A stretch of 64,000 bases of DNA from GCA-002050365 sp964237235 (GTDB lineage: Bacteria; Acidobacteriota; Blastocatellia; Pyrinomonadales; Pyrinomonadaceae): assembly GCA_964237235.1 (NCBI GenBank), contig CAXSGY010000003.1:248001-312000 (forward strand), in the 5' to 3' direction. The notes under the pieces were generated by a model. That model was given only the letters and a program-made list of their open reading frames with translations, was not told the DNA's origin and did no database searches. How positions within the stretch are numbered: position 1 is the stretch's first letter; each line of letters begins with the position of its first letter. The position numbers and the translations under genes were made by a program. Positions 8,258-16,907 of this stretch are shown piece by piece.

Positions 8258-8776
8258 ATGAAAGCATCAGCGAAAAACGGAGTGCGGGCAATTGCGGTTT
8301 TTGAAGCGTTTAAAGGCTGTATCGGTCTGATCGCGGGCTTCGGCATTTTGTCTCTGATGCACCGCGACATCGCCGATTTCGCCGAAGATTTGGTCGGTTT
8401 TCTGCATCTTAATTCCGAGGGACGGCTCGCGCATCGCATCGTCGAAACCGTTACGAAGCTCAACCCTTCCAATATCAAACTGTTTTTTATTTTGTCGCTC
8501 GTTTACGCGACCGTGCGGTTTGTCGAAGCCTACGGTTTGTGGCGTTTGAGGGCTTGGGCGGAATGGTTTGCGATTATTTCCGGCTCGCTCTATATTCCGT
8601 TCGAGATTTATGAATTCATTCAAAAACCGACGTTCACCCGCGCCGGAATCGTCTTGGTCAATATCGCCATCGTCATCTATCTTTATTCGTTCCGCAAAGA
8701 GCAGGTTCACGAAAAGGAAATTCACGAAAGCCAGATGCAGGCGAATCAACCGGACGCGCCCATCGCTTCCGAATAA
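8258..8776 (+). CDS. DUF2127 membrane protein
   Basis: 172 residues with about four hydrophobic segments. These are around residues 12-35 (AVFEAFKGCIGLIAGFGILSL), 70-90, 100-120 (AWAEWFAIISGSLYIPFEIYE) and 130-147, followed by a hydrophilic, charged C-terminal tail. The LWRLRAWAEWFAI and PFEIYEF blocks are typical of the DUF2127 family of predicted inner-membrane proteins. The role is unknown. It starts 57 nt after the decayed toxin, and no partner gene follows on the same strand. Confidence 0.8.
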   Translation: MKASAKNGVRAIAVFEAFKGCIGLIAGFGILSLMHRDIADFAEDLVGFLHLNSEGRLAHRIVETVTKLNPSNIKLFFILSLVYATVRFVEAYGLWRLRAWAEWFAIISGSLYIPFEIYEFIQKPTFTRAGIVLVNIAIVIYLYSFRKEQVHEKEIHESQMQANQPDAPIASE

Positions 8777-8901
8777 AATCGCGTGTCGAAACCGCCTGCG
8801 TTCAGCGGACAATTGAAGCAGGTAAATTGAAATCTAAAATAGAGATGCGAGCGCGTCGAGTTTTAGCTGCCCGCTGACGCAGGCGGTTCTGACATTTTGC
8901 C

Positions 8902-9429
8902 CTAATCGCACCCGCCGAATAAAAAGTCGTTTTTTAATTCCCACGGTCCGTTTAAATATTGCCATAGCTGCAAGCCGACGGCGTTGCCGGTTTTTAATTT
9001 CCAGGTACTTTGCAATTCTTCAAATAATTGTCTGGCTTCGACGGGCGCGACTTTGTTTTGAAGCGTAATATGCGGTTTGAATTTTTGCCGGTCTTGCGCG
9101 GTCAGCCATTGCCGCCAACGTCCGGCGAGCGTCGAATGCAAATTCAAAAGCGCATCTGATTCGATGTTTGCCGCCGTTCCTTTGCCCATAAAACGCAGCG
9201 ACGGAAATTTAATTTCAAACGCTTCGGATGCGCCGCACACGTCGCTTAAATCCGTTTCGATTGCTAAAATCTCCGCGCCGGGCAGGTGGTGAAAAAGTGT
9301 GACGTGCGCTTTTAGGAAATTGCGTTCGGGCGGAAAATATCTGCTTCGCAAATCGTCGAAAAAGGCGAACGAAGCGGCATCTAATTTTAAGGTGACAATC
9401 AAAGGCGGCGGCATAAACTTTCGAGTCAT
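8902..9429 (-). CDS. 2'-5' RNA ligase / 2H phosphoesterase family protein
   Basis: 175 residues with the paired H-x-T motifs of the 2H superfamily: HVTLFHHL near residue 42 and HITLQNKV near residue 120. Members hydrolyse or ligate 2',5' or cyclic phosphodiester bonds in RNA or nucleotides. The length suits the LigT/YjcG-like group. Its start is on the minus strand, and the region between it and the next minus-strand gene (9430-9585) has no visible gene. Confidence 0.85.
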   Translation of the reverse strand: MTRKFMPPPLIVTLKLDAASFAFFDDLRSRYFPPERNFLKAHVTLFHHLPGAEILAIETDLSDVCGASEAFEIKFPSLRFMGKGTAANIESDALLNLHSTLAGRWRQWLTAQDRQKFKPHITLQNKVAPVEARQLFEELQSTWKLKTGNAVGLQLWQYLNGPWELKNDFLFGGCD

Positions 9430-9585
9430 TATTCATCTTACACGAAAATCCGCCGCCGCTTAATCTGAGGAATCTGATTTTACGCGCCGCCTTTTACCGA
9501 ATTTAATTTTCATCTGCGCCGAACAAAATACGATACGCTAAAGTCGAATATCGAAGCGGCGCGGCACGGATATGTCCGCCGGAAA

Positions 9586-10506
9586 TCACTTTGACATTTG
9601 AATATCGAAATGACTGATGTCGCCTAACTTGACGCGCACCGATTCTTCGGAAAAGTTTTGAAAGCTCATCGCTTTGGCGGTGACTTTGTAATCGCCGATG
9701 GGAATCGGTTTGATAAGATATGCGCCGCTCGCATCGGTAATGGCGGTGAACGGCGGATTATCTTCGTCAAATTCGACGGGCGCGACGGTTATCAAAGCGT
9801 TTTTGACGGGCGCGTTGTCAATTTTGCTGCTGACGATGCCTTTGAGCTGTGTCGGCGTAGTCGGCGGCTTGATGATGCGGCGCGTCGTTTCATACGTGCG
9901 AACAAAATCCGGTTCGGTCGCTTTAAAGATGGTGACGAGCTTGTCGAGACGGATAGTTAATAATTCGTCGGTAGTTTTATAAAGCGCGGCGAGATTGGCG
10001 GTCGCGGTTTTGCGCTCGCTGACGGCGGCGCGGAGCTTCGGCGCGGCAGTTGAATAATCGTCAATCGCGGTTTGCAGATTGTCGAGCGTCGTTTGCGTTA
10101 CGCTGTATTCGGCGAGCGCGTCGAGCCGCGCCGCGCCCGCGTCGTGTATGTTTTGACAACGCGCCGGAAGAACGTCTTCGCGCGTTTTTAATAACGCGGA
10201 GATGCTGAAATTAATCTGCTCGCGCAAAGTGTTATCGCCGACGGTCGCGGCGTAAGCCGAGATAATGCTCGCCGTGTCCGCCGCTCGTTCGCAAAGCACC
10301 TGCTTGCTTTTGTTTTTATCAATCGTGATGCCGGTCATCCGCTGGTCGTCAAGCCGCGCGACTTGGTTGATGTCGGCGATTAATTGTTTGAATTCATTAA
10401 GAGCCGTTGCAAAGGCGGCGTTTCGGCTGGTGATGTCGTTGTGCGCGTCGCAGTAATTTTCGACCGCGCGATACATTTGAAGTTTCGCTTCTTGTCTAGC
10501 TTCCAT
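9586..10506 (-). CDS. Helical protein with C-terminal carboxypeptidase-regulatory-like domain
   Basis: 306 residues and no signal peptide. Residues ~1-215 are predicted mostly alpha-helical, coiled-coil-like and rich in Asn/Ala/Thr (TLDNLQTAIDDY, AAVSERKTATANLAAL). Residues ~220-306 form a CarboxypepD_reg-like beta sandwich: LKGIVSSKIDNAPVKNALITV, then TDASGAYLIKPIPIGDYKVTA. In Acidobacteriota and Bacteroidota such a domain usually mediates protein or surface contacts. I do not recognise the N-terminal part. It is flanked upstream by a large gene-free region that may hold a decayed coiled-coil gene. Confidence 0.7.
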   Translation of the reverse strand: MEARQEAKLQMYRAVENYCDAHNDITSRNAAFATALNEFKQLIADINQVARLDDQRMTGITIDKNKSKQVLCERAADTASIISAYAATVGDNTLREQINFSISALLKTREDVLPARCQNIHDAGAARLDALAEYSVTQTTLDNLQTAIDDYSTAAPKLRAAVSERKTATANLAALYKTTDELLTIRLDKLVTIFKATEPDFVRTYETTRRIIKPPTTPTQLKGIVSSKIDNAPVKNALITVAPVEFDEDNPPFTAITDASGAYLIKPIPIGDYKVTAKAMSFQNFSEESVRVKLGDISHFDIQMSK

Positions 10507-11395
10507 TTTTATTTTTAACCTCTCTTTTCGGTGTGCGTCGGGTTATAGAAAATTTGGCGGCGCGGTGAAATTTATTTCGTTGAGAACGAAGCCGAAGCGG
10601 TTAAAAAGGATCGGAAGCTGAAAACGGGAAATCGTTCCGCTTTCAACGCCGTCACTTCATGCAAATCGCTTCGCGCACGGACTCGAATCGAAAAGAATCG
10701 AAAACCGAACGCGTAAATTTCAAAAACGCTGCCAAAAATTTACGTTTAATCTTTGAAAGCTCGCTAAGTGCCGGACTTTCGCCGATACGGGGTTAAACGG
10801 AATCTGAGACGGATGATGATTTTTTGTTTGTAGTTAAATAATTCTTCGCTGTTCGTTAGCAATTCCCGACTGTAAGTCGTTAATGCTTTTTTGCAGTTTA
10901 TTGTTTCTCGACCGCAAGCCGGAAATTCTTTGCTGTAGATTGCCGATTCCGACTGACAGATCTCTGATTCCCGACGGTCAACGATTGATTCTCTGCTGCG
11001 GTTACTTAATGCGCCGCATCGTTCCAGCGCGGATTAACGACGGATTACCGGCGATTCATTTGAAACATCGAATCGGCAAACGTCAAAGTCTGTTTCCAGA
11101 GTTAAACAGCGAACAGTTAAAGTTTAAGGTCCTCCTTAAATTGTCGAAAGCGTCGTTTGACTGATCGAGGAAATCCGTTCAAAAGGGGAGAATGAGCGTT
11201 TCCAGAGATTAGGCGACGGAAAATAAACGCATTATATTGCAGACGAAAAGCGTGAAAGCGGCTCTCGTCCGGATGCGAGCGTTCATAAAAGAAAATAAAC
11301 CCAACGCGAGCAATTTAACATCAATCCGAGCGCAATTCAAGAAAATTCGCTAAAAAATTGTCGCGCGAATTTTGAGCGGAACATCATTAACGAAA
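10507..11395. other. 889-bp region without an intact gene
   Basis: No convincing coding region on either strand. On the minus strand, 10834-10977 reads as a coiled-coil-like segment (GIGNLQQRISGLRSRNNKLQ, then KSINDLQSGIANEQRRII and a stop). It is cut by an in-frame TGA at 10978-10980 and has no proper start, so it may be the eroded end of a lost gene. A plus-strand frame at 10883-11164 covers the same stretch but has no domain or ribosome site. No tRNA or strong hairpin was seen. Confidence 0.5.
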
Positions 11396-13231
11396 TTAAT
11401 TTCCCGCCAATTTTCTTTGCTTCTCGAAATGCTCGAAAACTTCTCCGGCGGCTTTGGCTCCAAGAAACGGCGCGAGTTCTTCGACGGAGGCTTTAGCAAT
11501 GCGTTCGATTGAGCCGAAGTTTCTAAGCAGTTTTAACTTACGCTTTTCGCCGATCTTCGGAATAGCGGTTAATTCGGATGTAAAGTCGCGCATTTCGCGG
11601 CGTTTGCGATGATATTGAATGGCGGTTTTGTGTGTTTCGTCGCGGATTTGCTGGACGAATCGAAAGACGGGTTGCGCCGCGTCGAAATAGACGGGGGCGT
11701 GTTCGTAGCCGAAGCGTAAAAGATGCGAGATTTCACTGTGACGTTTCGGCGGTTTGACCAGCCCGACAATCGGAATCATTTCCAGATCTAGTTCGGCGAG
11801 CGCGGCGGCGGCGGCGGAAATTTGTCCTTTGCCGCCGTCTATAAAAATCAGATTCGGAAGCGGTTTTTCTTCCATCAGAAGACGTTTGCAGCGGCGGAAG
11901 ACGGCTTCGCGCATCGAGGCGAAATCATTCGCGCCTTCGACCGTTTTGATAATCAAACGGCGATATTCGTGGCGCGCCGGTTTGCCATTCTCGAAAACGA
12001 CGATACCGGCGACGTTCTCCGCGCCCTGTATGTTCGAGATGTCGAACGATTCTATTCTTTCCGGGAAATGCGGCAGTTCGAGAATTTCCTGCAAATCTTC
12101 CAGGATTTTTTGCGAATCGGGCTTGAGGACGCGAAACCGCTGCTCGAACGAAATCTTCGCGTTCTGCTCGACCAGATGAATCATATCGAGCTTTTGCCCG
12201 CGCTTCGGGTCGAGAATTCGCACGCGCCGCCCGCGCCGCTCGCTTAAGGCTTTTTCCAGCGTCTCGCGGTCGGCGAAATCAGCCGGAACGTTGATTTCGA
12301 GCGGCACATAATCGGTCGAATAATACTGCGCGAGAACTTCGCCCAGAAATTCCGAAACGTCGAACGCCGGCGCGTCCAAATCTTCCCAGAAAAATTCGCG
12401 GCGACCGACGATTTTGCCTTCGCGCATCGTAAATAATTGCAGCGCGAGCCGCTGTTCCTCGCGGTAGAAGCCGAAAATATCTATGTCGCGCTCCGCCGTC
12501 ATCGCCATCTTCTGCTGTTCGGCGAGGGCGAGAACCGTTTTGTGTAAATCGCGGTATTTCGCGGCGAGTTCGTAGTTTTGATTTTCGGCGAAATGCCACA
12601 TTCTTTGTTCGAGATTGCCGGCAAGCTCCTTGTTTTTGCCTTCGAGCAGAAGTTTGACATCGGCGGCGGCTTGCGTATATTCGTCGGGTTTGCAAAGCTC
12701 TTTAACGCACGGCGCGAGACATCTTTTTAAATGATATTCGAGGCACGGGCGCGGTAGTTTACCGTCAATCTCGATGTCGCAAGTTCGCATCTGAAACGCG
12801 CGGTTGATTAAATCCAAAGTGCGCCGCGCCAGACTCGCGGGCAGAAACGGTCCGTAATACGATGAACCGTCTTTGATGATTTTCCTGGTGATGACGACCT
12901 TCGGAAACGGTTCGTGCGTCATCTTGAGATGCGGATACTGCTTGTCGTCTTTTAATAAAACATTAAAGCGCGGCTTGTGTTTTTTGATGAGATTCGATTC
13001 GAGAACGAGAGCTTCGACTTCGTTGTCAACGACGATAAATTCCAGATCGGCGATGCGCCGCACAAGCTCGCGCGTTTTCGCGTCGTGTCCGCGATTCGAC
13101 TGAAAATACGAGCGAACGCGGTTTCGCAAATTCTTCGCCTTGCCGACGTAGATGATTTTGCCGTCGGCGTTTTTGTGCAGATACACGCCGGGCGCGGTCG
13201 GCAGATTTTTCAGCTTTTCTTCGAGCGTCAT
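11396..13231 (-). CDS. uvrC: Excinuclease ABC subunit C
   Basis: 611 residues, full length. Domains in order: GIY-YIG nuclease at residues ~10-95 (GVYLHKNADGKIIYVGKAKN), the cysteine cluster region (CPRP-like PRPCLEYHLKRCLAPC), a UVR domain near residues 200-235 (ENQNYELAAKYRDL), the RNase-H-like 5' nuclease (ESFDISNIQGAENVAGIVVF, FIDGGKGQ), and C-terminal helix-hairpin-helix motifs (LTAIPKIGEKRKLKLLRNFG). It makes the dual incisions in nucleotide excision repair with UvrA and UvrB. It is divergent from the Sua5 gene, with only 90 nt between them. Confidence 0.97.
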   Translation of the reverse strand: MTLEEKLKNLPTAPGVYLHKNADGKIIYVGKAKNLRNRVRSYFQSNRGHDAKTRELVRRIADLEFIVVDNEVEALVLESNLIKKHKPRFNVLLKDDKQYPHLKMTHEPFPKVVITRKIIKDGSSYYGPFLPASLARRTLDLINRAFQMRTCDIEIDGKLPRPCLEYHLKRCLAPCVKELCKPDEYTQAAADVKLLLEGKNKELAGNLEQRMWHFAENQNYELAAKYRDLHKTVLALAEQQKMAMTAERDIDIFGFYREEQRLALQLFTMREGKIVGRREFFWEDLDAPAFDVSEFLGEVLAQYYSTDYVPLEINVPADFADRETLEKALSERRGRRVRILDPKRGQKLDMIHLVEQNAKISFEQRFRVLKPDSQKILEDLQEILELPHFPERIESFDISNIQGAENVAGIVVFENGKPARHEYRRLIIKTVEGANDFASMREAVFRRCKRLLMEEKPLPNLIFIDGGKGQISAAAAALAELDLEMIPIVGLVKPPKRHSEISHLLRFGYEHAPVYFDAAQPVFRFVQQIRDETHKTAIQYHRKRREMRDFTSELTAIPKIGEKRKLKLLRNFGSIERIAKASVEELAPFLGAKAAGEVFEHFEKQRKLAGN

Positions 13232-13321
13232 TTAATTAAATTTTACGAAAACGCGGGTGAAATGGAAAATGGAAAACGGATAATGGATAATAAAAAAGCG
13301 CAGACTGCCCGTTCACAAAAA

Positions 13322-14284
13322 ATGAAAACCAATTTGACCGAATCGCCGATTGAAGCCGCCGAATTTATCAGGCGCGGCGGCGTGGTCGCGTTTCCGACCG
13401 AAACGGTTTACGGTCTCGGCGCGAATGCGTTCGACGCGCAGGCGATTGCGAAAATCTTCGCGGCGAAACAGCGTCCTGCCGACAACCCTTTAATCGCGCA
13501 CGTCGCCAATCTCGAACAAATCGAATCGCTCGTGTCGGCGATTACGCCGAACGCGAAACGATTTATCGAGGCATTTTTTCCCGCGCCGCTGACGATTGTT
13601 TTGCCGAAATCAAAACAGGTGCCTTTAATGGCGACGGCGAATCTTGAAACCGTCGGCGTGCGAATGCCGCGCAACGATTTGGCGAGAGATTTTATCGAAG
13701 CGTGCGGCACGCCAATCGTCGCGCCGTCGGCGAATCTGTCGGGCAAACCTTCGCCGACGACGTGGCAAACGGTTCTCGAAGATTTAGACGGTCGAATCGA
13801 ATGCATTCTCAAAGGCGTGGCGACCGAAATCGGTTTGGAATCAACGGTCGTTGACTGCACGAGCGACGTGCCGCTTGTTTTGCGGACGGGCGCGATAACT
13901 TTGGAAGCGTTGCGAAAAATCGTTCCCGAAACCGGCATTTATCGAGTCAAGCGAAACGAATCGCCGAAAAGTCCAGGCTTGAAGCATCGTCATTATTCGC
14001 CGCGGGCGCGTGTGATTTTGGTCGGTTCAAAGTTTAAGGTTCAAGGTTCAAGGTTCAAGGTTCAAGGTTCAAAGTTGGCGGCGTTTATCGGTTTGAGTTT
14101 GCCCGAGATTGATTTTAAATTGATAAAAATTTGTGCGTCGGTTGAAGAATACGCGCGGGAAGTTTTCGAGTTTTTTCGGATATGCGACCGCGCGCGCGTT
14201 GAAATTATTTACTGCGAAGCAGTCGAAGAAAACGGCATCGGCGTAGCGTTGATGGACAGGCTGCAACGCGCCGCGAACGGTTAG
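13322..14284 (+). CDS. tsaC: Threonylcarbamoyl-AMP synthase (Sua5/YrdC)
   Basis: 320 residues. The YrdC domain (residues ~1-200) makes threonylcarbamoyl-AMP for the t6A37 modification of tRNA; landmarks are VVAFPTETVYGLGANAF, KQRPADNPL, VGVRMPRNDLARDF and TPIVAPSANLSGKPSPT. The SPGLKHRHYSP linker and a C-terminal Sua5 domain follow. Between them lies a peptide encoded by a TTCAAGG heptamer array (GSKFKVQGSRFKVQGSK). ATG 13322 is chosen because it sits just before the conserved domain; an earlier in-frame ATG at 13262 lies in repeat-like sequence (ATGGAAAATGGAAAACGG). The 3' end overlaps the convergent glycosyltransferase by 4 nt. Confidence 0.92.
   Translation: MKTNLTESPIEAAEFIRRGGVVAFPTETVYGLGANAFDAQAIAKIFAAKQRPADNPLIAHVANLEQIESLVSAITPNAKRFIEAFFPAPLTIVLPKSKQVPLMATANLETVGVRMPRNDLARDFIEACGTPIVAPSANLSGKPSPTTWQTVLEDLDGRIECILKGVATEIGLESTVVDCTSDVPLVLRTGAITLEALRKIVPETGIYRVKRNESPKSPGLKHRHYSPRARVILVGSKFKVQGSRFKVQGSKLAAFIGLSLPEIDFKLIKICASVEEYAREVFEFFRICDRARVEIIYCEAVEENGIGVALMDRLQRAANG
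14024..14076 (+). repeat. TTCAAGG heptamer array inside tsaC
   Basis: About five or six tandem copies of the 7-nt unit TTCAAGG with one degenerate copy at each end. It is translated in frame as repeats of FKVQGSR between the YrdC and Sua5 domains. Confidence 0.9.
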
Positions 14285-15864
14285 CTTTTTAGTTTTACTA
14301 AAACGATTGCCGTGTCGCCGTTGTCGCCGACGACTTTCGATTCGGCGGCGGTTGATTCATTCAAAATATTTTCCGCGTCCTTGTGCGGAACGAGCATTAA
14401 AATCTGCGGCGCGTTCGTTTTTTCAAGCCATTTAATCAATTCGGAAAAATCGTCGAAGCGTTTCAATTTGCCGTCTTCGTCTCTGATCAATCTGCCCGGC
14501 GCGTAAAATTCGGCATTGTGCGAAACGACGTAAAGATTGACGATTTTTTCAGCCGCGTAACCGTTCGCGTTCGCCGCTTCAATCAAACTTTTTGTCGAGT
14601 CTTCGGCGGCAAAGCGCGGCACGATGAAATGCAGAGAAAGAGCGACGGCGGCGAACGTGATAAAAGCCAAAAACTGCATCGCAAACTCGCGCCGCGCCGA
14701 TTTACGAACGAAATCTTCAACGCTCATCGCCGCTAAAATCAAAGCGGCGGGCAGCGCGGGCAAAATATAACCGGGAAGTTTCGAGCCGGAAAAGCTGAAA
14801 AAAATAAGCGGCACGAGAAGCCAGGCGAAAGCGAAAGCGGCGAGCGGTGAGCGGTAAGCGGCGAGTGATTGCGAACCTTGAACCTTGAACCTTGAACCTT
14901 GAACCTTGAACAGTTTCCAAAACGACCCGGCGAAAAACGGCAGCCACGGCAGCGTCATCAGCGGCAGCACGAGCAGGAAAAACCAGAACGGCTGATGGTG
15001 TTGATATTTGTCGGATGTAAAACGCTGAAAATGATGTTGAATAAAAAATTCGTCAACGAACTTCCAACCGTTCGTCTGATACATCGGCGCATACCAGACG
15101 GCAGCGACGAGCAAACTTAAAATCAATCCCCAAATTAAGCTAAAAAGAAATTCGCGCGGCGGAAATTTCCAACGCAGCAGATAATAAAACGCGACGATTC
15201 CGAACGGAAAAACGATGCCGACGAGACCTTTGGCAAGCAGCGCGATGCCGATGAAAAGGTAGTAAGTGGTGAGTGGTAAGTGGTAAGTGATAAGTGTTTT
15301 TTTCTCCGCCTGGTCAAAGAGGAAAAAACCGACGAGCGATGCGGTAATCGGAAAGGTCAGGATTATATCAAAGCTCGCGCCGCGCGAAAATGCGATTAAG
15401 CCGATTGACGACGCGGCAATCGGCGCGAGCCAATCGGCAAAAGCCGAATGCCGAATACTGAACGTTGGAGATTCTTCATTTGAATCTTGAACCTTGAACC
15501 TTGAACCTTGAACCGTCCTGCCCAGAATCCAAAGGCTGAAAATCGTTCCCAAACCGAAAACGGCGGAACCGAAACGCGCGGCGAATTCGTTGATGCCGAA
15601 AAGTTTGTAAGATAAAATTTGCAGCCAGTAAAGCAGAACGGGTTTTTCAAACCAATCGAAACCGCCGAGCCTTGGCGTAATCCAATCGCCGCGCTCGAAC
15701 ATTTCTCTGGCAATCTGCGCGTAACGCGGTTCGTCCGGTCCGACGAGCGGAATCGTCAAGCCGAAAAAATAAACAGCAATAATGACAAGCGCGAACAAAA
15801 TCCAGACAAGGCGGTTTTTAGTTTTTGGATTTTGGATTTTGGTTTTTGTGTTTTGCGAAATCAT
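14281..15864 (-). CDS. GT39/ArnT-like membrane glycosyltransferase with repeat insertions
   Basis: 527 residues with about ten membrane segments. The N-terminal luminal loop has the signature PLVGPDEPRYAQIAREMFERGDWITPRLGG, in which the Asp-Glu pair is the catalytic region of the ArnT/PMT (GT83/GT39) fold. Such enzymes move a sugar from a polyprenyl phosphate to lipid A or protein at the periplasmic face. Four segments are clearly repeat-encoded: KTKIQNPKTKN (N-terminus), TVQGSRFKVQDS, TLITYHLPLTTYYLF, and LFKVQGSRFKVQGSQ with the following SLAAYRSPLAAF. All lie at the N-terminus or near membrane-segment boundaries, and none breaks the frame. It overlaps the tsaC 3' end by 4 nt (convergent). 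Confidence 0.88.
   Translation of the reverse strand: MISQNTKTKIQNPKTKNRLVWILFALVIIAVYFFGLTIPLVGPDEPRYAQIAREMFERGDWITPRLGGFDWFEKPVLLYWLQILSYKLFGINEFAARFGSAVFGLGTIFSLWILGRTVQGSRFKVQDSNEESPTFSIRHSAFADWLAPIAASSIGLIAFSRGASFDIILTFPITASLVGFFLFDQAEKKTLITYHLPLTTYYLFIGIALLAKGLVGIVFPFGIVAFYYLLRWKFPPREFLFSLIWGLILSLLVAAVWYAPMYQTNGWKFVDEFFIQHHFQRFTSDKYQHHQPFWFFLLVLPLMTLPWLPFFAGSFWKLFKVQGSRFKVQGSQSLAAYRSPLAAFAFAWLLVPLIFFSFSGSKLPGYILPALPAALILAAMSVEDFVRKSARREFAMQFLAFITFAAVALSLHFIVPRFAAEDSTKSLIEAANANGYAAEKIVNLYVVSHNAEFYAPGRLIRDEDGKLKRFDDFSELIKWLEKTNAPQILMLVPHKDAENILNESTAAESKVVGDNGDTAIVLVKLKS
14839..14912. repeat. Compound heptamer repeat inside the GT39-like gene
   Basis: 14839-14871 is a degenerate GCGGTGA/GCGGTAA array. 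14873-14912 is five copies of CCTTGAA (TTCAAGG on the coding strand), read as LFKVQGSRFKVQGS. Confidence 0.85.
15262..15297. repeat. AGTGGTA-type heptamer array inside the GT39-like gene
   Basis: Four to five degenerate copies of AGTGGTA on the plus strand. On the minus (coding) strand it reads TLITYHLPLTTYY without stops; on the plus strand it would contain TAA. Confidence 0.8.
15481..15515. repeat. CCTTGAA array inside the GT39-like gene
   Basis: Three to four copies of CCTTGAA (TTCAAGG on the coding strand), read as TVQGSRFKVQDS. The adjacent codons (SPTFSIRHSAF) also look repeat-derived. Confidence 0.85.
15816..15852. repeat. TTTTGGA/TCCAAAA repeat at the N-terminus of the GT39-like gene
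   Basis: Degenerate heptamer array encoding KTKIQNPKTKN. It is in inverted orientation to the array at 15917-15956 that starts the divergent oxidoreductase gene; the two flank the shared 44-nt promoter gap. Confidence 0.8.
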
Positions 15865-15908
15865 TTATAAAAATGAAAGTATCGCTAAAATAAATTCGAC
15901 AATCAATT

Positions 15909-16907
15909 ATGCACGAAATCCAAAATCCAAAATCTAAAATCCAAAATCCAAAAACCGCCGTCATCGGTGTCGGCAGTTTGGGTCAGCATCACGCCAGAAA
16001 TTATGCGGAATTGGCGAAAGCGGGAACGAGCGATTTTGTCGGCGTGTGCGATACGAACGAAGAGAATGCGCGTTTGATTGCCGAAAAACACAACTGCGAA
16101 TCGTTTACCGATTGGCGCGATTTGCTCGATAGAGTTGACGCGGTTTCCATCGTTACGCCGACCGAAACGCACTGCGAAATCGCCTGCGCGTTTTTGAAAA
16201 AAGGCGTGAACGTTTTAGTCGAAAAACCGATGGCGCGGACGCTCGACGAAACGAATTTGATGATGGCGGCGGCAAGCGAATCCGGCGCGAAGCTGATGGT
16301 CGGACATCTCGAACGCTTTAATCCGGCGATGGTCGCGCTGCGTCCGTTTGTCACGAAACCGCTTTATTTCGAGATTCACCGCGTTTCGCCGTTTCCGAAC
16401 CGCTCGCTCGATGTTGATGTCGTGCTTGACGTAATGATTCACGACCTCGACGCGATTCAATGGCTCGTCGGCGCAGACGTGAAAGTTTCCGAGATTCACG
16501 CCGTCGGCATTCCGGTTATCAGCGATAAAGTTGATGCGGCAAACGCGCGCATCGAATTTGAAAACGGCGCGGTCGCCAACATTACGGCTTCGAGAATCGG
16601 CACGGAAAAAATCCGCAAAACGAGATTTTATCAAACGAATTCCTATGTCGTCTTAGATTACGCGACCAGGTTCGCGTCCGTGACATCGCTCGCGCCGAAC
16701 GCCGTTCATCCGCTGCTCGGCATTTCGATTAACCGCCTCGAAATCAACGATGTCGAACCTTTGCGCGCCGAAATCGAAGCGTTTTTGGATTGTGTTATTA
16801 ACGACAAAACACCGCCGATTACCGCCGAAGACGGCAGACGCGCTTTGAGTTTGGCGTTGGGCGTTTTGGAGAAAATCGAAGCGCACCGCAACCGTTTGAA
16901 CGTGTAA
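15909..16907 (+). CDS. Gfo/Idh/MocA family NAD(P)-dependent oxidoreductase
   Basis: 332 residues. N-terminal Rossmann fold with TAVIGVGSLGQHHARNYAEL and the VEKPMARTLDE block (the E-K-P motif with catalytic Lys) near residue 100, followed by the alpha/beta substrate domain (LDVDVVLDVMIHDLDAIQW). It oxidises or reduces a sugar or cyclitol; the substrate is not readable. The first ~16 residues (MHEIQNPKSKIQNPK) are encoded by a TCCAAAA repeat, and the real domain starts at TAVIGVG. No ATG exists between, so either the repeat is translated or a non-ATG start is used. It is divergent from the glycosyltransferase, and both may serve envelope sugar metabolism. Confidence 0.9.
   Translation: MHEIQNPKSKIQNPKTAVIGVGSLGQHHARNYAELAKAGTSDFVGVCDTNEENARLIAEKHNCESFTDWRDLLDRVDAVSIVTPTETHCEIACAFLKKGVNVLVEKPMARTLDETNLMMAAASESGAKLMVGHLERFNPAMVALRPFVTKPLYFEIHRVSPFPNRSLDVDVVLDVMIHDLDAIQWLVGADVKVSEIHAVGIPVISDKVDAANARIEFENGAVANITASRIGTEKIRKTRFYQTNSYVVLDYATRFASVTSLAPNAVHPLLGISINRLEINDVEPLRAEIEAFLDCVINDKTPPITAEDGRRALSLALGVLEKIEAHRNRLNV
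15917..15956 (+). repeat. TCCAAAA array at the start of the oxidoreductase gene
   Basis: Five copies of a 7-nt unit (CCAAAAT register), one carrying C-to-T (TCTAAAA). It is read in frame as IQNPKSKIQNPK directly after the start codon. Confidence 0.9.

Noticed and set aside
10883..11164. 93-residue plus-strand reading frame
   Set aside because: No domain, no ribosome site, cysteine-rich random composition; it lies over the possible minus-strand coiled-coil remnant.
10507..11395. tRNA or other structured RNA in the large gap
   Set aside because: No cloverleaf, CCA end or strong local hairpin could be made out by eye.
12977..13321. N-terminal extension of the Sua5/TsaC gene
   Set aside because: This part of the frame is antisense to uvrC and repeat-like sequence; the conserved YrdC domain begins after ATG 13322.
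14024..14076. CRISPR-like array
   Set aside because: The direct repeats have a 7-nt period with no spacers and no cas genes nearby; they are short tandem repeats.
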